From SKLM01 sp964450435 (GTDB lineage: Bacteria; Chloroflexota; Anaerolineae; B4-G1): 7,668 nucleotides of DNA. The stretch is taken from the NCBI GenBank assembly GCA_964450435.1, contig CAYVCX010000098.1, positions 1-7,668 on the forward strand, read 5' to 3'. The notes beneath the pieces are model-generated. The model was not told the DNA's origin and did not search any database. It worked only from the letters and a program-made list of their open reading frames with translations. Positions 1 to 6,276 of the stretch are shown piece by piece. The translations under genes and the position numbers were made by a program. Position 1 is the first letter of the stretch. Every line of letters starts with the position of its first letter.

Positions 1-1406
1 AGCACACCGAACCCCACCCCCAGGTACGTCAGGAACACGGCCAGCGCGAAGGACGCCCCCGCCAGGAGTACCTGGCGCCCCTCGCGACCCACAAACGTCA
101 GGTACGAGATGAAGAAGACCAGCGTCGCGAAGGCACACGGGTTGAGCCCGTCGACCAGGCCCGCCACCACCACTGTCAGCAGCCCAAACGAGCCAAAGCG
201 CTCGATGATCCCCGCCGCCGCTTCGCTCTCCGACGCCGGGTCCCCTTCCTCCCACACCGCCTCCGCCCCCATGTCCGCGTACCCGGCTACCAGGGCCTCC
301 AGGCTTCGGGCGTGCAGGTCGTCCCCCACCAGCGCGTCCTCGCCCACGAACACCGCCGGGGCGGTCAGCCGCTTCCTCTCCGGCACGCCGGCCCGCTCTC
401 CTAACCACTCCGCCAGCGCCGCCTCCTCCCGCACGTCGAACCGTTCCACCACCAGCTGAGGATACTGATGCTGCAGGTAGTTCAGGTCTAACTGCACCCG
501 GTCGCACTCGGGGCAGCCCACCTGGTAGAAGTAGGCCAGGTGGATGGGAGCGTCAGCGCCCTCATCCACCGCTGATGGCTCAGGAGTGGTCGCCAGCGTC
601 ACCTCCGGCAGCGCCACCCCGCCCCTGTCCAAATACGTCTCCACCAGCTCCGGGAGCCTCTCTCGCGCATCCTGCTCTCCGGTGACGGCATCCTCACCGA
701 TGAAGATTACGGGCATCTCTGCCTGGGTCACCCCGTACTCCGCCTCCAAGCTCCGCAGCAGAACGTAGTCCTCACTGGACTGCGCCACGTCGCGCCGCTC
801 CACGATCAGCCGGGGGCCGTAAGTCTCCTGCAGCGGGGCGACAACCTGGTCCTCCGCCGCGACGCATCCCTGGCACACCCCATCGGTGAACAGAAACAGG
901 TGAACCGCCGCTGTGGAATCGGGTGTAGGCGTTGCCTCCGACGGGGGGTCCAGCTCCAGCACATCGTCCAGGCCCGGGATGTTAGGATATCCCACGCCGC
1001 CCGCTGTCAGGTGCTCCTCGATCAGCTCTGGGAAACGCTCCGGAATCTCCCGCGCACCGACCAGCACCGTATCGCCCACGAACAACATGGGGACCCCGCG
1101 CCGATCCACCGGGACCTCGAAGGCTTCCAGGGCCTCCACCCACAGCTCGTAGTTCTCCGGCATCTCAGAGAGTTCAAGCTTGGCGATCTCGAGCTGCGCG
1201 CCGTACTCCGCCTCCAACGGCGGAAGCACGTTGTCCATCACATCGTGGCAGAACGGGCACGTCTCGGCCCAGAAGAACAGGGCTCGCACCACCGGTTCGT
1301 CGGCGCGCGCCGGGGCAACTCCGGCCGATAGACTGGCGGTGACCAGCACCCCGGCCAGCACAACAAGACGCATCACACGGGTCAACATCCTTTGTCTATA
1401 GTGCAT
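1..1406 (-). CDS. Exported triple thioredoxin-like protein fused to a CcdA/DsbD-like membrane domain (3' end beyond window)
   Basis: The frame is open from ATG 1406 to the left edge: 468 complete codons and no stop, so the C-terminus is missing. Residues 1-35 look like a signal peptide (basic start, hydrophobic core, ARA before the likely cut). Three thioredoxin-like units follow, with C50-P-F-C53, C178-Q-G-C181 and C298-P-E-C301. Each has a later Pro in the cis-Pro position (P106, P232, P350), and Pro/Thr/Glu-rich linkers separate them. From about residue 405 a membrane domain begins, with N422-P-C-A-F426 in its first helix, as in CcdA/DsbD-type electron carriers, and a second helix near 445-468. 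CcdA/DsbD proteins pass electrons from cytoplasmic thioredoxin to extracytoplasmic thiols; that role is inferred here. GGGGAGG at 1411-1417 supports this start; ATG 1388 is an in-frame alternative. It lies 63 bp after the ArsR gene, probably in one operon. Confidence 0.85.
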   Translation of the reverse strand, partial: MHYRQRMLTRVMRLVVLAGVLVTASLSAGVAPARADEPVVRALFFWAETCPFCHDVMDNVLPPLEAEYGAQLEIAKLELSEMPENYELWVEALEAFEVPVDRRGVPMLFVGDTVLVGAREIPERFPELIEEHLTAGGVGYPNIPGLDDVLELDPPSEATPTPDSTAAVHLFLFTDGVCQGCVAAEDQVVAPLQETYGPRLIVERRDVAQSSEDYVLLRSLEAEYGVTQAEMPVIFIGEDAVTGEQDARERLPELVETYLDRGGVALPEVTLATTPEPSAVDEGADAPIHLAYFYQVGCPECDRVQLDLNYLQHQYPQLVVERFDVREEAALAEWLGERAGVPERKRLTAPAVFVGEDALVGDDLHARSLEALVAGYADMGAEAVWEEGDPASESEAAAGIIERFGSFGLLTVVVAGLVDGLNPCAFATLVFFISYLTFVGREGRQVLLAGASFALAVFLTYLGVGFGV

Positions 1407-1447
1407 CAGACCTCCCCAAGTAGCTTTTGAATTAGAGACTTCAACAT
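1406..1447 (-). CDS. Possible 13-residue leader peptide overlapping the thioredoxin-CcdA start
   Basis: ATG 1447 opens a 13-codon frame, MLKSLIQKLLGEV, which ends in a TGA overlapping the next gene's ATG as TGATG. AGGAGAGG at 1460-1467 lies 12 bases upstream, a long but possible ribosome-binding distance. The peptide would be amphipathic (Leu/Ile alternating with Lys/Gln/Glu). Its last codons contain the Shine-Dalgarno of the downstream gene, so translation here could affect initiation there. I do not recognise it, and an ORF this short can occur by chance. Confidence 0.25.
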   Translation of the reverse strand: MLKSLIQKLLGEV

Positions 1448-1469
1448 ACGTGGCCCTGACCTCTCCTGA

Positions 1470-1742
1470 TCATTGGTCCGCGATCTCATCCAGCAGTTGC
1501 TCCACGAAGGGGTCGACCAGACGGTAATAGACGAACTGTCCCTCCCTGCGGCAGGCCACGATGCCGCTCTCCCGCAGCACCGCCAATTGCTGAGAGACGT
1601 AGGGCTGGGGCCGATGCAGCACAGCCTGCAACTCCGAGACACACGCCTCCCCTGCGCGTAGCTCGATCACAATTCGCAGCCGGGCAGGATGAGCGAGTAG
1701 TTCCAACCGGCGAGCTACCCTTCGACAACGCCTCTCTTTCAT
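1470..1742 (-). CDS. ArsR-family winged-helix regulator (first paralogue)
   Basis: This is a 90-residue ArsR/SmtB-type repressor, close to the minimal family size. The hallmarks are H18-P with RLRI near residues 18-24, GEACVSEL at 31-38, recognition helix RPQPYVSQQL at 44-53, LRESG at 56-60, and a beta-wing RREGQFVYYRL at 65-75. Such proteins dimerise on operators and release DNA when an inducer binds their cysteines. Here the ELCVCDL-type sensing motif keeps only the first Cys (C34; Ser at 36). Other cysteines are C6 and C64. ATG 1742 is chosen because AGGAGG (1749-1754) touches ATG 1748 directly but lies 6 bases from 1742. The gene sits between the permease (163 bp upstream) and the thioredoxin-CcdA gene (63 bp downstream). 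Inducer unknown: metalloid, metal or sulfane sulfur. Confidence 0.9.
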   Translation of the reverse strand: MKERRCRRVARRLELLAHPARLRIVIELRAGEACVSELQAVLHRPQPYVSQQLAVLRESGIVACRREGQFVYYRLVDPFVEQLLDEIADQ

Positions 1743-1748
1743 CTCCAT

Positions 1749-1754
1749 CCTCCT
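1749..1754 (-). promoter_or_regulatory. Shine-Dalgarno AGGAGG that decides the ArsR start
   Basis: AGGAGG on the minus strand abuts ATG 1748 with no spacer but stands 6 bases from ATG 1742. Normal spacing favours 1742. Confidence 0.7.
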
Positions 1755-1905
1755 GGCGCATTACCCCATTGAGATCGCTGTCACGCCGCTGCTTCACCCT
1801 CCATTTCGTCTCTGTCAGTCCCCCTGCCGCAGTTGGCGGCTTAATCAGAGGATTGTCCAGGTAGCAGCCGCCCGCAACCACCACCCTGGAGCCGTATGAT
1901 GCAGT

Positions 1906-3384
1906 TCACCTGGCTCCCTTGGCCCTCACCAGAACCTCTCCCTGTTGACGGCCGGTCCACGCTGCCACGGCGAGCAGCAACGCGATGGATCCAACCAGAA
2001 TTGCTGCGATCACCCAGGCATTCATACCTTCCAGCCAGCCACCAAACAGCAGTCCGGCCAGCGTGCTGAAGATGGTAACCAACACCACGTAGACGGCCGT
2101 CTTCTTCCGCCCGATGACCGAGTTGGTGATCAGGATCGACTGCAAGCTCAGCTCCGGGTCGGCCAGCAAGTACGCCAGCAGCACGCCACGGTGCATGCCC
2201 AGCGACAGGAACGTCTGCGCGATAGGCACCTCAACGAGCGTGGGGAAGTACATAAACACCCCGAACAACACGCCAGCCAGGTTGGCCCAAACGGTGTTTC
2301 GCCCGGCCAGGGTCTCGATCCAGCTCCTGGGGATGACGGCCCGCGCCATGCCAGCCAGGAAGACCCCGACGATGAGCAAGGGGATAATCTGCTTCACGAA
2401 ACGCCACATCTCCCACAGCCACTCCTGCACCGCGTACTCCTCGAAGGCGTTCGAAGCCATCCACCAGACAGCTCCGATGAGCAGTACTTCGGCGAGCAGT
2501 CGCCCCGAGATTCCGATTCGGAGCCCAGCCTGGAACGCCGTCACATTGAATGAGGCCACCAGCAGGGTGACTGTGATCAGACCCAGCGCTGTGTACGTCC
2601 AGCGGTTGAAGCCACGGTCCACGTCATTCAGCCCCAGCCAGGCCGTGCCCGCGATGAGGAACAGGAAGCCAATCAGGAAGACGCCGTGGACGCTCACACC
2701 CTCGACCCCCATGGCGGGATTGGGCGGGACGACCCCGTCCAGCCAGGCCTGCAGAGACCCGGCCCACGAGCCCGGCAGCGTGAACGTGGCGTAGCTGCTG
2801 GTGAGAAGGCCTACTTGCAGCGTCCCAGCGATGAGGACGCCCAGGAGCAGGACGAAGAAGACCCACGTGCGCACCGGCATACGGGCCCCCTGCCCGAAGA
2901 CACTGGCACCGTGTGTCGCTTCGTTGTGGGCCCGATCATCCTCACGGAAGAACCAGGCCATCAGCATCCCGATGCCGATGCCGAAGACGACGGAGAGAAT
3001 CACCCGAGCGATGGCGATGTCCATACCGATCATCGCGCCCGTGAAGGTGATAGCCAGGATGTTCACCGCCGGGCCCACGAACAGGAAGGTGATGGCGGGA
3101 CCGAGCCCCGCACCTTTCTTATAGATACTGGCGAAGAGGGGCATGATGGTGCACGAACACACTGCCAGCACAAATCCGCCCAGCGCGGACATGGGATACG
3201 AAAGCACCTTCGGTGCATCCCGCCCCAGATACTTCGTGATCGCCTCCTTGGGAATCAACGCCGCCAGCGCTCCGGCGATGAAGAATGCGGGCAGCAGACA
3301 CAAGAGCACGTGTGCGGCCAGATAGGCCGCCAGGCTTCCCAGGCCCGCCTGCAGCAACATCGTTATCGTCTCTAGAATCACCAC
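1906..3384 (-). CDS. COG0701 / ArsP-type permease (YraQ/UPF0718-like)
   Basis: This 492-residue polytopic membrane protein has about ten or more hydrophobic stretches and a charged cytoplasmic-like loop near 147-170. Residues 63-112 hold the family core, with L74-A-V-C76-S-C78, TIMPLF and FVGPAVNILAI. A weaker echo at about 366-420 (GVLFGVFMYFPTLVEVP, then LLADPELSLQSI) shows the two-repeat fold. Known relatives include the methylarsenite exporter ArsP and proposed Cu/Zn exporters; many members have no known substrate, so the cargo is open. The start is GTG 3384, with AGGAGA at 3391-3396 six bases upstream; GTG 3381 and ATG 3360 are weaker options. It starts 21 bp after lipA stops, with its ribosome site in that gap, so the two are probably co-transcribed. 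The ArsR gene downstream supports an inducible efflux or uptake role. Confidence 0.88.
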   Translation of the reverse strand: MVILETITMLLQAGLGSLAAYLAAHVLLCLLPAFFIAGALAALIPKEAITKYLGRDAPKVLSYPMSALGGFVLAVCSCTIMPLFASIYKKGAGLGPAITFLFVGPAVNILAITFTGAMIGMDIAIARVILSVVFGIGIGMLMAWFFREDDRAHNEATHGASVFGQGARMPVRTWVFFVLLLGVLIAGTLQVGLLTSSYATFTLPGSWAGSLQAWLDGVVPPNPAMGVEGVSVHGVFLIGFLFLIAGTAWLGLNDVDRGFNRWTYTALGLITVTLLVASFNVTAFQAGLRIGISGRLLAEVLLIGAVWWMASNAFEEYAVQEWLWEMWRFVKQIIPLLIVGVFLAGMARAVIPRSWIETLAGRNTVWANLAGVLFGVFMYFPTLVEVPIAQTFLSLGMHRGVLLAYLLADPELSLQSILITNSVIGRKKTAVYVVLVTIFSTLAGLLFGGWLEGMNAWVIAAILVGSIALLLAVAAWTGRQQGEVLVRAKGAR

Positions 3385-3405
3385 GTTGAATCTCCTGATC
3401 TATGG

Positions 3406-4341
3406 CTACTCTATTGAATCAGCAAGCCGCGACTTTCGCGGCTCTCTATCCTGGTGCTCCTTATCCTTGCCGAGCGTCCTTGCCTGAACCGCGGCGTTGT
3501 ATGAGCTCCGCACCAGCGGGCCGCTCTCCACCCATCCAAACCCCAGCTGCACACCCCGCTGTCGTAGCATTTCAAACTCATCGGGCGGGTAGTAGCGCTC
3601 GACGGGAACGTGCTGCATCGAGGGTCGCAGGTACTGGCCCAGCGTAAGAATGTCGACGCTGGCGTCGCGCAAGTCGCGCATAGCATCGACGACCTCGTCC
3701 ACGGTCTCGCCAAGCCCGACCATAAGACCGCTCTTGGTGAGCACGTCGGGGGCCAGGCGTCTGGCGGCGCGCAGCACATCCAGCGACGTGCTGTATTGGC
3801 ACTGGGGCTGGACCCGACGGTACAGACGCGGAACCGTCTCGACATTGTGCCCCAGAACGTCCGGTCGCTCGTCCAACACCGTCTTGAGCGCTGTCACGTC
3901 GCCTTGGAAGTCAGGTATCAACACCTCCACCGTACAGCCGGGGTGGAGATCGCGGACCTGCCGAATGACAGCAGCGAAAACCGAGGCGCCGCCATCGGGC
4001 AGATCATCTCGGTCCACGGACGTGATGACCGCGTGCTCCAGCCCCATCGCCCGCACGGCCCGTGCCACCCGCTCCGGCTCGTCGGAATCGAGGGCCATCG
4101 GACGGCCCGTCTTGACGTTGCAGAATCGGCAGTTGCGGGTGCAGGTGTCGCCCAGGATGAGAAAGGTGGCGGTGCGGTCATTCCAGCACTCGCCGCTGTT
4201 GGGGCAGTGGGCTTCCTGGCACACGGTGTGCAGGTGATTTGAACGCATCAGGCGGTCGACCCACTGATAGGCCCCACCCGAGGGCGCGCGCACCCGGAGC
4301 CAGGGCGGAAGACGCGATCCACGTACGTCCCGGCTACTCAT
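3406..4341 (-). CDS. lipA: Lipoyl synthase (radical SAM)
   Basis: This 311-residue protein, of normal family length, inserts two sulfur atoms into a protein-bound octanoyl chain to make lipoyl. All diagnostic motifs are present: the sacrificial auxiliary-cluster set C41-x4-C46-x5-C52, the radical-SAM triad C67-x3-C71-x2-C74, and the C-terminal RSSYNA at 278-283 whose Ser ligates the auxiliary cluster. ATG 4341 is preferred because GAGGA lies 8 bases upstream; an in-frame TTG at 4347 would leave only 2 bases. The gene lies 172 bp after the OsmC gene, beyond a perfect palindrome, and directly precedes the permease. With a GcvH-like lipoyl acceptor two genes upstream, it may be dedicated to that carrier (inference). 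No octanoyltransferase (LipB/LplA) is in the window, so the octanoyl donor step must be encoded elsewhere. It could also be the general cellular LipA. Confidence 0.96.
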   Translation of the reverse strand: MSSRDVRGSRLPPWLRVRAPSGGAYQWVDRLMRSNHLHTVCQEAHCPNSGECWNDRTATFLILGDTCTRNCRFCNVKTGRPMALDSDEPERVARAVRAMGLEHAVITSVDRDDLPDGGASVFAAVIRQVRDLHPGCTVEVLIPDFQGDVTALKTVLDERPDVLGHNVETVPRLYRRVQPQCQYSTSLDVLRAARRLAPDVLTKSGLMVGLGETVDEVVDAMRDLRDASVDILTLGQYLRPSMQHVPVERYYPPDEFEMLRQRGVQLGFGWVESGPLVRSSYNAAVQARTLGKDKEHQDREPRKSRLADSIE

Positions 4342-4465
4342 AGTCAATGTCCTCGCACCATCCGCACGCCGCGCGCGAGCCGTAAGTCACTGTGTGCCGA
4401 TTCGGCATGCCAGCCTCCCTACTCTTCCGCGAAAAGCGTATCCTGAATCACGACGCGGGCAATGC
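4342..4465 (-). other. Intergenic leader of lipA with a small inverted repeat
   Basis: This spacer between the 40-bp palindrome and lipA has no convincing ORF. It holds the short inverted repeat TGCCGA-T-TCGGCA at about 4396-4408, overlapped by the 8-bp palindrome GGCATGCC. I see no clear sigma70 promoter. Whether lipA has its own promoter or depends on read-through past the palindrome cannot be settled by eye. Confidence 0.4.
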
Positions 4466-4505
4466 GGCGCCATGGCCGCCGTGGTACCACGGCGGCCATG
4501 GCGCC
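4466..4505. repeat. Perfect 40-bp palindrome downstream of the OsmC gene
   Basis: Two 20-base arms meet at GG|TACC (centre between 4485 and 4486) and are perfectly complementary; pairing fails at 4465/4506. It starts 8 bases after the OsmC stop on the transcribed strand. In RNA it would fold into a very stable GC-rich hairpin with a GUAC loop. Neither side has a T-run, so it is not a classical intrinsic terminator. It may be an mRNA-stabilising or attenuating hairpin, a protein site or a small repeat element. Confidence 0.85.
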
Positions 4506-4513
4506 CGGTTCTG

Positions 4514-4951
4514 TCACTGACTGGATGGCTCCACCAAGATCTCCGGCTCGATGATCAGATCCCCTGTGATCGAGGCGGCGATCAGACTGTACTTCCGCGT
4601 GATCTCCAACGCCCGCTCAACCTTGCCTGCATCGCCCTCCCGCACGGTGATCTGGGGCCGCAGCACGACGTGGGTGAACTCCTCTGTCTTGTCCAGATAG
4701 ACCTTCTTGAATCCCTCTGCCTCGCAGCAGTAGTTCACCAAGTCAATCTTCAGCTTCTCGGTTACCCACAGGAACATCATGTGGATGCAGGTGTTCACCG
4801 CTGCCACAAAGGCATCCTCCGGCGTGAGCCAGCCGTGGCGCCCGTGCGCGTCAGGGGGCGCCCCAAAGTCCATCTCCGGGCCGTTACCGCAGACCAGGTG
4901 CCCTTTGCGTCTGCCCGTCCTCTCGACATAGGTCTTGTAGCTTGTAGCCAT
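4514..4951 (-). CDS. OsmC-like protein lacking the second family cysteine
   Basis: This 145-residue protein matches the OsmC/Ohr/YhfA fold. The TPEDAFVAAVNTCIHMMF stretch at 43-60 is the helix that carries the first catalytic-type cysteine, C55, and the C-terminal half has family-like ITVREGDAGKVERALEITRK (101-120). OsmC and Ohr normally use two cysteines to reduce peroxides with lipoylated or other thiol partners. Where the second usually occurs (about HxYCPV) this protein reads KYSLIAASI, with Ser at 122, so standard peroxidase chemistry is doubtful. C75 and C76 form a vicinal pair, and C21 is a further cysteine. ATG 4951 follows GAGGGG by 8 bases, and the gap from the GcvH-like gene is only 5 bp, so the two are translated from one message. 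Lipoyl-linked Ohr chemistry is known, so pairing with the adjacent carrier is plausible (inference). Confidence 0.82.
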   Translation of the reverse strand: MATSYKTYVERTGRRKGHLVCGNGPEMDFGAPPDAHGRHGWLTPEDAFVAAVNTCIHMMFLWVTEKLKIDLVNYCCEAEGFKKVYLDKTEEFTHVVLRPQITVREGDAGKVERALEITRKYSLIAASITGDLIIEPEILVEPSSQ

Positions 4952-4956
4952 CTTCT

Positions 4957-5406
4957 CTACCCCTCACGCTCCTTGGCGACCTTGCCCTCCATCAGCTCGA
5001 AGTACCCTTTCGCCGGCAACAGCATCAGCTTATCCCCTTCCCAGTCGGTGAGGCGCAGTCGCGCGATCCAGCCCGTGCCGAACGGGTCCTCACCGATGAG
5101 CTCGGGGTGCTCCTCGAGAGCCGGGTTGAAGCTGACGAGCTCGCCGGTGGCCGGGATGGTGATGTCCACCATGGCCTTGATGCTCTCGAGCGTGGCGAAC
5201 ACGTCGTCCTGCTCGAAGAAGGTGCCCTCTGCTGGAGCTGCGTAGACGATGTCGCCCAGCTTGGTCTGGAAGAAATCCGTTACACCGACAATGCCTTCCT
5301 CTCCCTCGAGCCGGACCCACGTATCATAGCCGGCGTACCAGTATCCCACCGGCACGCGGAGCTGGAACTTGTCAAACCGTAGTTCGAAGAACTTGCCTGT
5401 TTTCAC
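4957..5406 (-). CDS. GcvH-like lipoyl carrier protein (LbpA-like candidate)
   Basis: This 149-residue protein has a full glycine-cleavage-H-type lipoyl domain: WVRLEGEEGIVGVTDFFQ (30-47), LGDIVYAAP (50-58), E74-S-I-K77-A with K77 the predicted lipoylated lysine, the DITIPATGELVSFNPAL strand (81-97), and PELIGEDPFGTGW (101-113). The C-terminal tail is somewhat longer and acidic/basic. In GcvH the lipoyl arm carries aminomethyl groups, but no glycine-cleavage P, T or L gene is nearby. GcvH-like LbpA proteins instead serve sHdr sulfur-oxidising systems. The HdrA-like domain and ferredoxin upstream make that comparison the better one, though not proven. The start is GTG 5406 with AGGAG (5413-5417) six bases upstream. 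The spacer from ferredoxin is 43 bp, and the OsmC gene follows 5 bp after the stop. Confidence 0.92.
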   Translation of the reverse strand: MKTGKFFELRFDKFQLRVPVGYWYAGYDTWVRLEGEEGIVGVTDFFQTKLGDIVYAAPAEGTFFEQDDVFATLESIKAMVDITIPATGELVSFNPALEEHPELIGEDPFGTGWIARLRLTDWEGDKLMLLPAKGYFELMEGKVAKEREG

Positions 5407-5449
5407 CTCGGACTCCTATTCTGAAACCGTGCTTACCCGCCGTTGGATG

Positions 5450-5770
5450 CTAGGCAGGCGCGTATGTCTTGCGCAGCTCCCGGATTCTGGCTTTGACCTC
5501 ACTCCTTTCCGGAAAGCTTATCGCATCCGTCTCGCAGGCGTGGATGCACGACTGGCAGTACACCTGGCAGTGCCAGCGGTTCTCCACGTACACCTTGTTC
5601 TCGTCCTCGTCGTAAGCGTAGACGTCGTCGTGACAGAACTCTATGCACTCCTGGCATCCCACACATTTCTCAGCATCGATCGTCGGGTACCACGGGATCA
5701 GGTGCCGCGGAATGCCCAGGTAGCGCTGGTAATTTTCCTCAAGTTCGTCGAGAACTTCTTTCTCAGTCAT
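5450..5770 (-). CDS. Small dicluster 4Fe-4S ferredoxin
   Basis: This 106-residue cytoplasmic protein carries two four-cysteine sets: C36-x2-C39-x2-C42-x3-C46 and C68-x3-C72-x2-C75-x3-C79. Both would hold a [4Fe-4S] cluster and allow one-electron transfer. The second set has three residues between its first two cysteines and Glu in place of the usual Pro after the last. The N-terminal 30 residues are a short acidic helix ending in PWYP; the C-terminus is basic. ATG 5770 is preferred over an open extension to 5875. AGGAG (5781-5785) lies 10 bases upstream of ATG 5770, and the extension runs through a strong hairpin. The gene sits between the HdrA-like domain and the lipoyl carrier, so it is the obvious electron link between them (inference). 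Confidence 0.88.
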   Translation of the reverse strand: MTEKEVLDELEENYQRYLGIPRHLIPWYPTIDAEKCVGCQECIEFCHDDVYAYDEDENKVYVENRWHCQVYCQSCIHACETDAISFPERSEVKARIRELRKTYAPA

Positions 5771-5831
5771 CGTAGTCAATCTCCTGTCAATCTCTATTCC
5801 TGACCCACCGCGAAGCAGCAGGTCCATCAAT

Positions 5832-5872
5832 CGGCGGGGTTCCACGGGAGAAGCTCTCGAAGAACCCCGCCG
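5832..5872 (-). repeat. 11-bp-stem hairpin between the HdrA-like and ferredoxin genes
   Basis: CGGCGGGGTTC (5832-5842) pairs perfectly with GAACCCCGCCG (5862-5872) around a 19-base loop. The loop contains GAGAGCTTCTC, which could pair weakly on itself. No T-run follows on the transcribed strand, so it is unlikely to be a classical terminator. An mRNA-processing, stability or attenuation role is possible. It occupies the centre of the 137-bp gap. Confidence 0.7.
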
Positions 5873-5907
5873 CATCCGCTACCGTCTACGGCTTTGTGCC
5901 GTCTGCG

Positions 5908-6276
5908 TCACTTCCCAATCGCTTCGATCGCCTTGGCCACCTTCTCCATCGCGTCGGCCGTGGAGAGATTCCGTAGGTCCAACGGTATCACAGCCTCGTC
6001 GAAGTCGACGCCCACATCGTTCAGCGCATCTTTGAACATCTTGCGCTGCATGGTGGGAGCACAGCCACCGACAATGTACTTCACGCCCGGCTTGGCATAG
6101 TCGTGCCAGAAGCGGTCCCCATCCTCCACGCACAACTGGGGGTGGATGATGTCGTATTCCACCTCCAATTCGTTGCGCACGTAGTTCATCAGCGGCCACA
6201 GATCCAACTCATCGAACCCGGGGCACTCACCGGTGCACATACACATCACGAAGCGCGGCTTTCCGTTCTCAGCCAT
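5908..6276 (-). CDS. Stand-alone HdrA N-terminal-domain-like iron-sulfur protein
   Basis: This is a 122-residue protein. FVMCMCTGEC (9-18) resembles the opening CxCGxN of heterodisulfide reductase subunit A. LCVEDGDRFW (48-57) matches the HdrA CSEDGQ segment, and YIVGGCAPTMQRKMF (67-81) matches VVAACSPRxHExxF. Cysteines are C12, C14, C18, C49 and C72. In full HdrA this domain precedes the FAD-binding region and ferredoxin domains; here the protein ends after one domain with a terminal helix. The FlpD/MvhD hydrogenase-subunit family is an alternative fold relative, but the ED-G and CAP motifs favour HdrA. ATG 6276 is preferred because GAGGAGGT (6287-6294) lies 10 bases upstream; ATG 6315 would have GGGAG with no spacer. 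It heads the ferredoxin, lipoyl carrier and OsmC run, suggesting it takes part in dithiol or disulfide redox there (inference). Confidence 0.72.
   Translation of the reverse strand: MAENGKPRFVMCMCTGECPGFDELDLWPLMNYVRNELEVEYDIIHPQLCVEDGDRFWHDYAKPGVKYIVGGCAPTMQRKMFKDALNDVGVDFDEAVIPLDLRNLSTADAMEKVAKAIEAIGK

Noticed and set aside
1406..1642. Minus-strand 78-codon ORF overlapping the ArsR gene
   Set aside because: It is out of frame with a clear ArsR gene and has shadow-like composition. Only its last 13 codons are considered separately as a leader.
109..4237. Long plus-strand ORFs opposite the minus-strand genes (for example 1945-2553, 2686-3375, 3610-4242)
   Set aside because: These are antisense shadows of GC-rich coding regions. 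They have no motifs, and the minus-strand proteins explain the sequence fully.
4957..5406. Glycine cleavage system H protein proper (gcvH)
   Set aside because: The fold matches, but no P, T or L gene is nearby and all neighbours are redox or Hdr-like. I kept the call as GcvH-like carrier.
5771..5875. N-terminal extension of the ferredoxin to ATG 5875
   Set aside because: The extension is Arg-rich, runs through the strong hairpin and lacks a ribosome site; ATG 5770 has AGGAG upstream.
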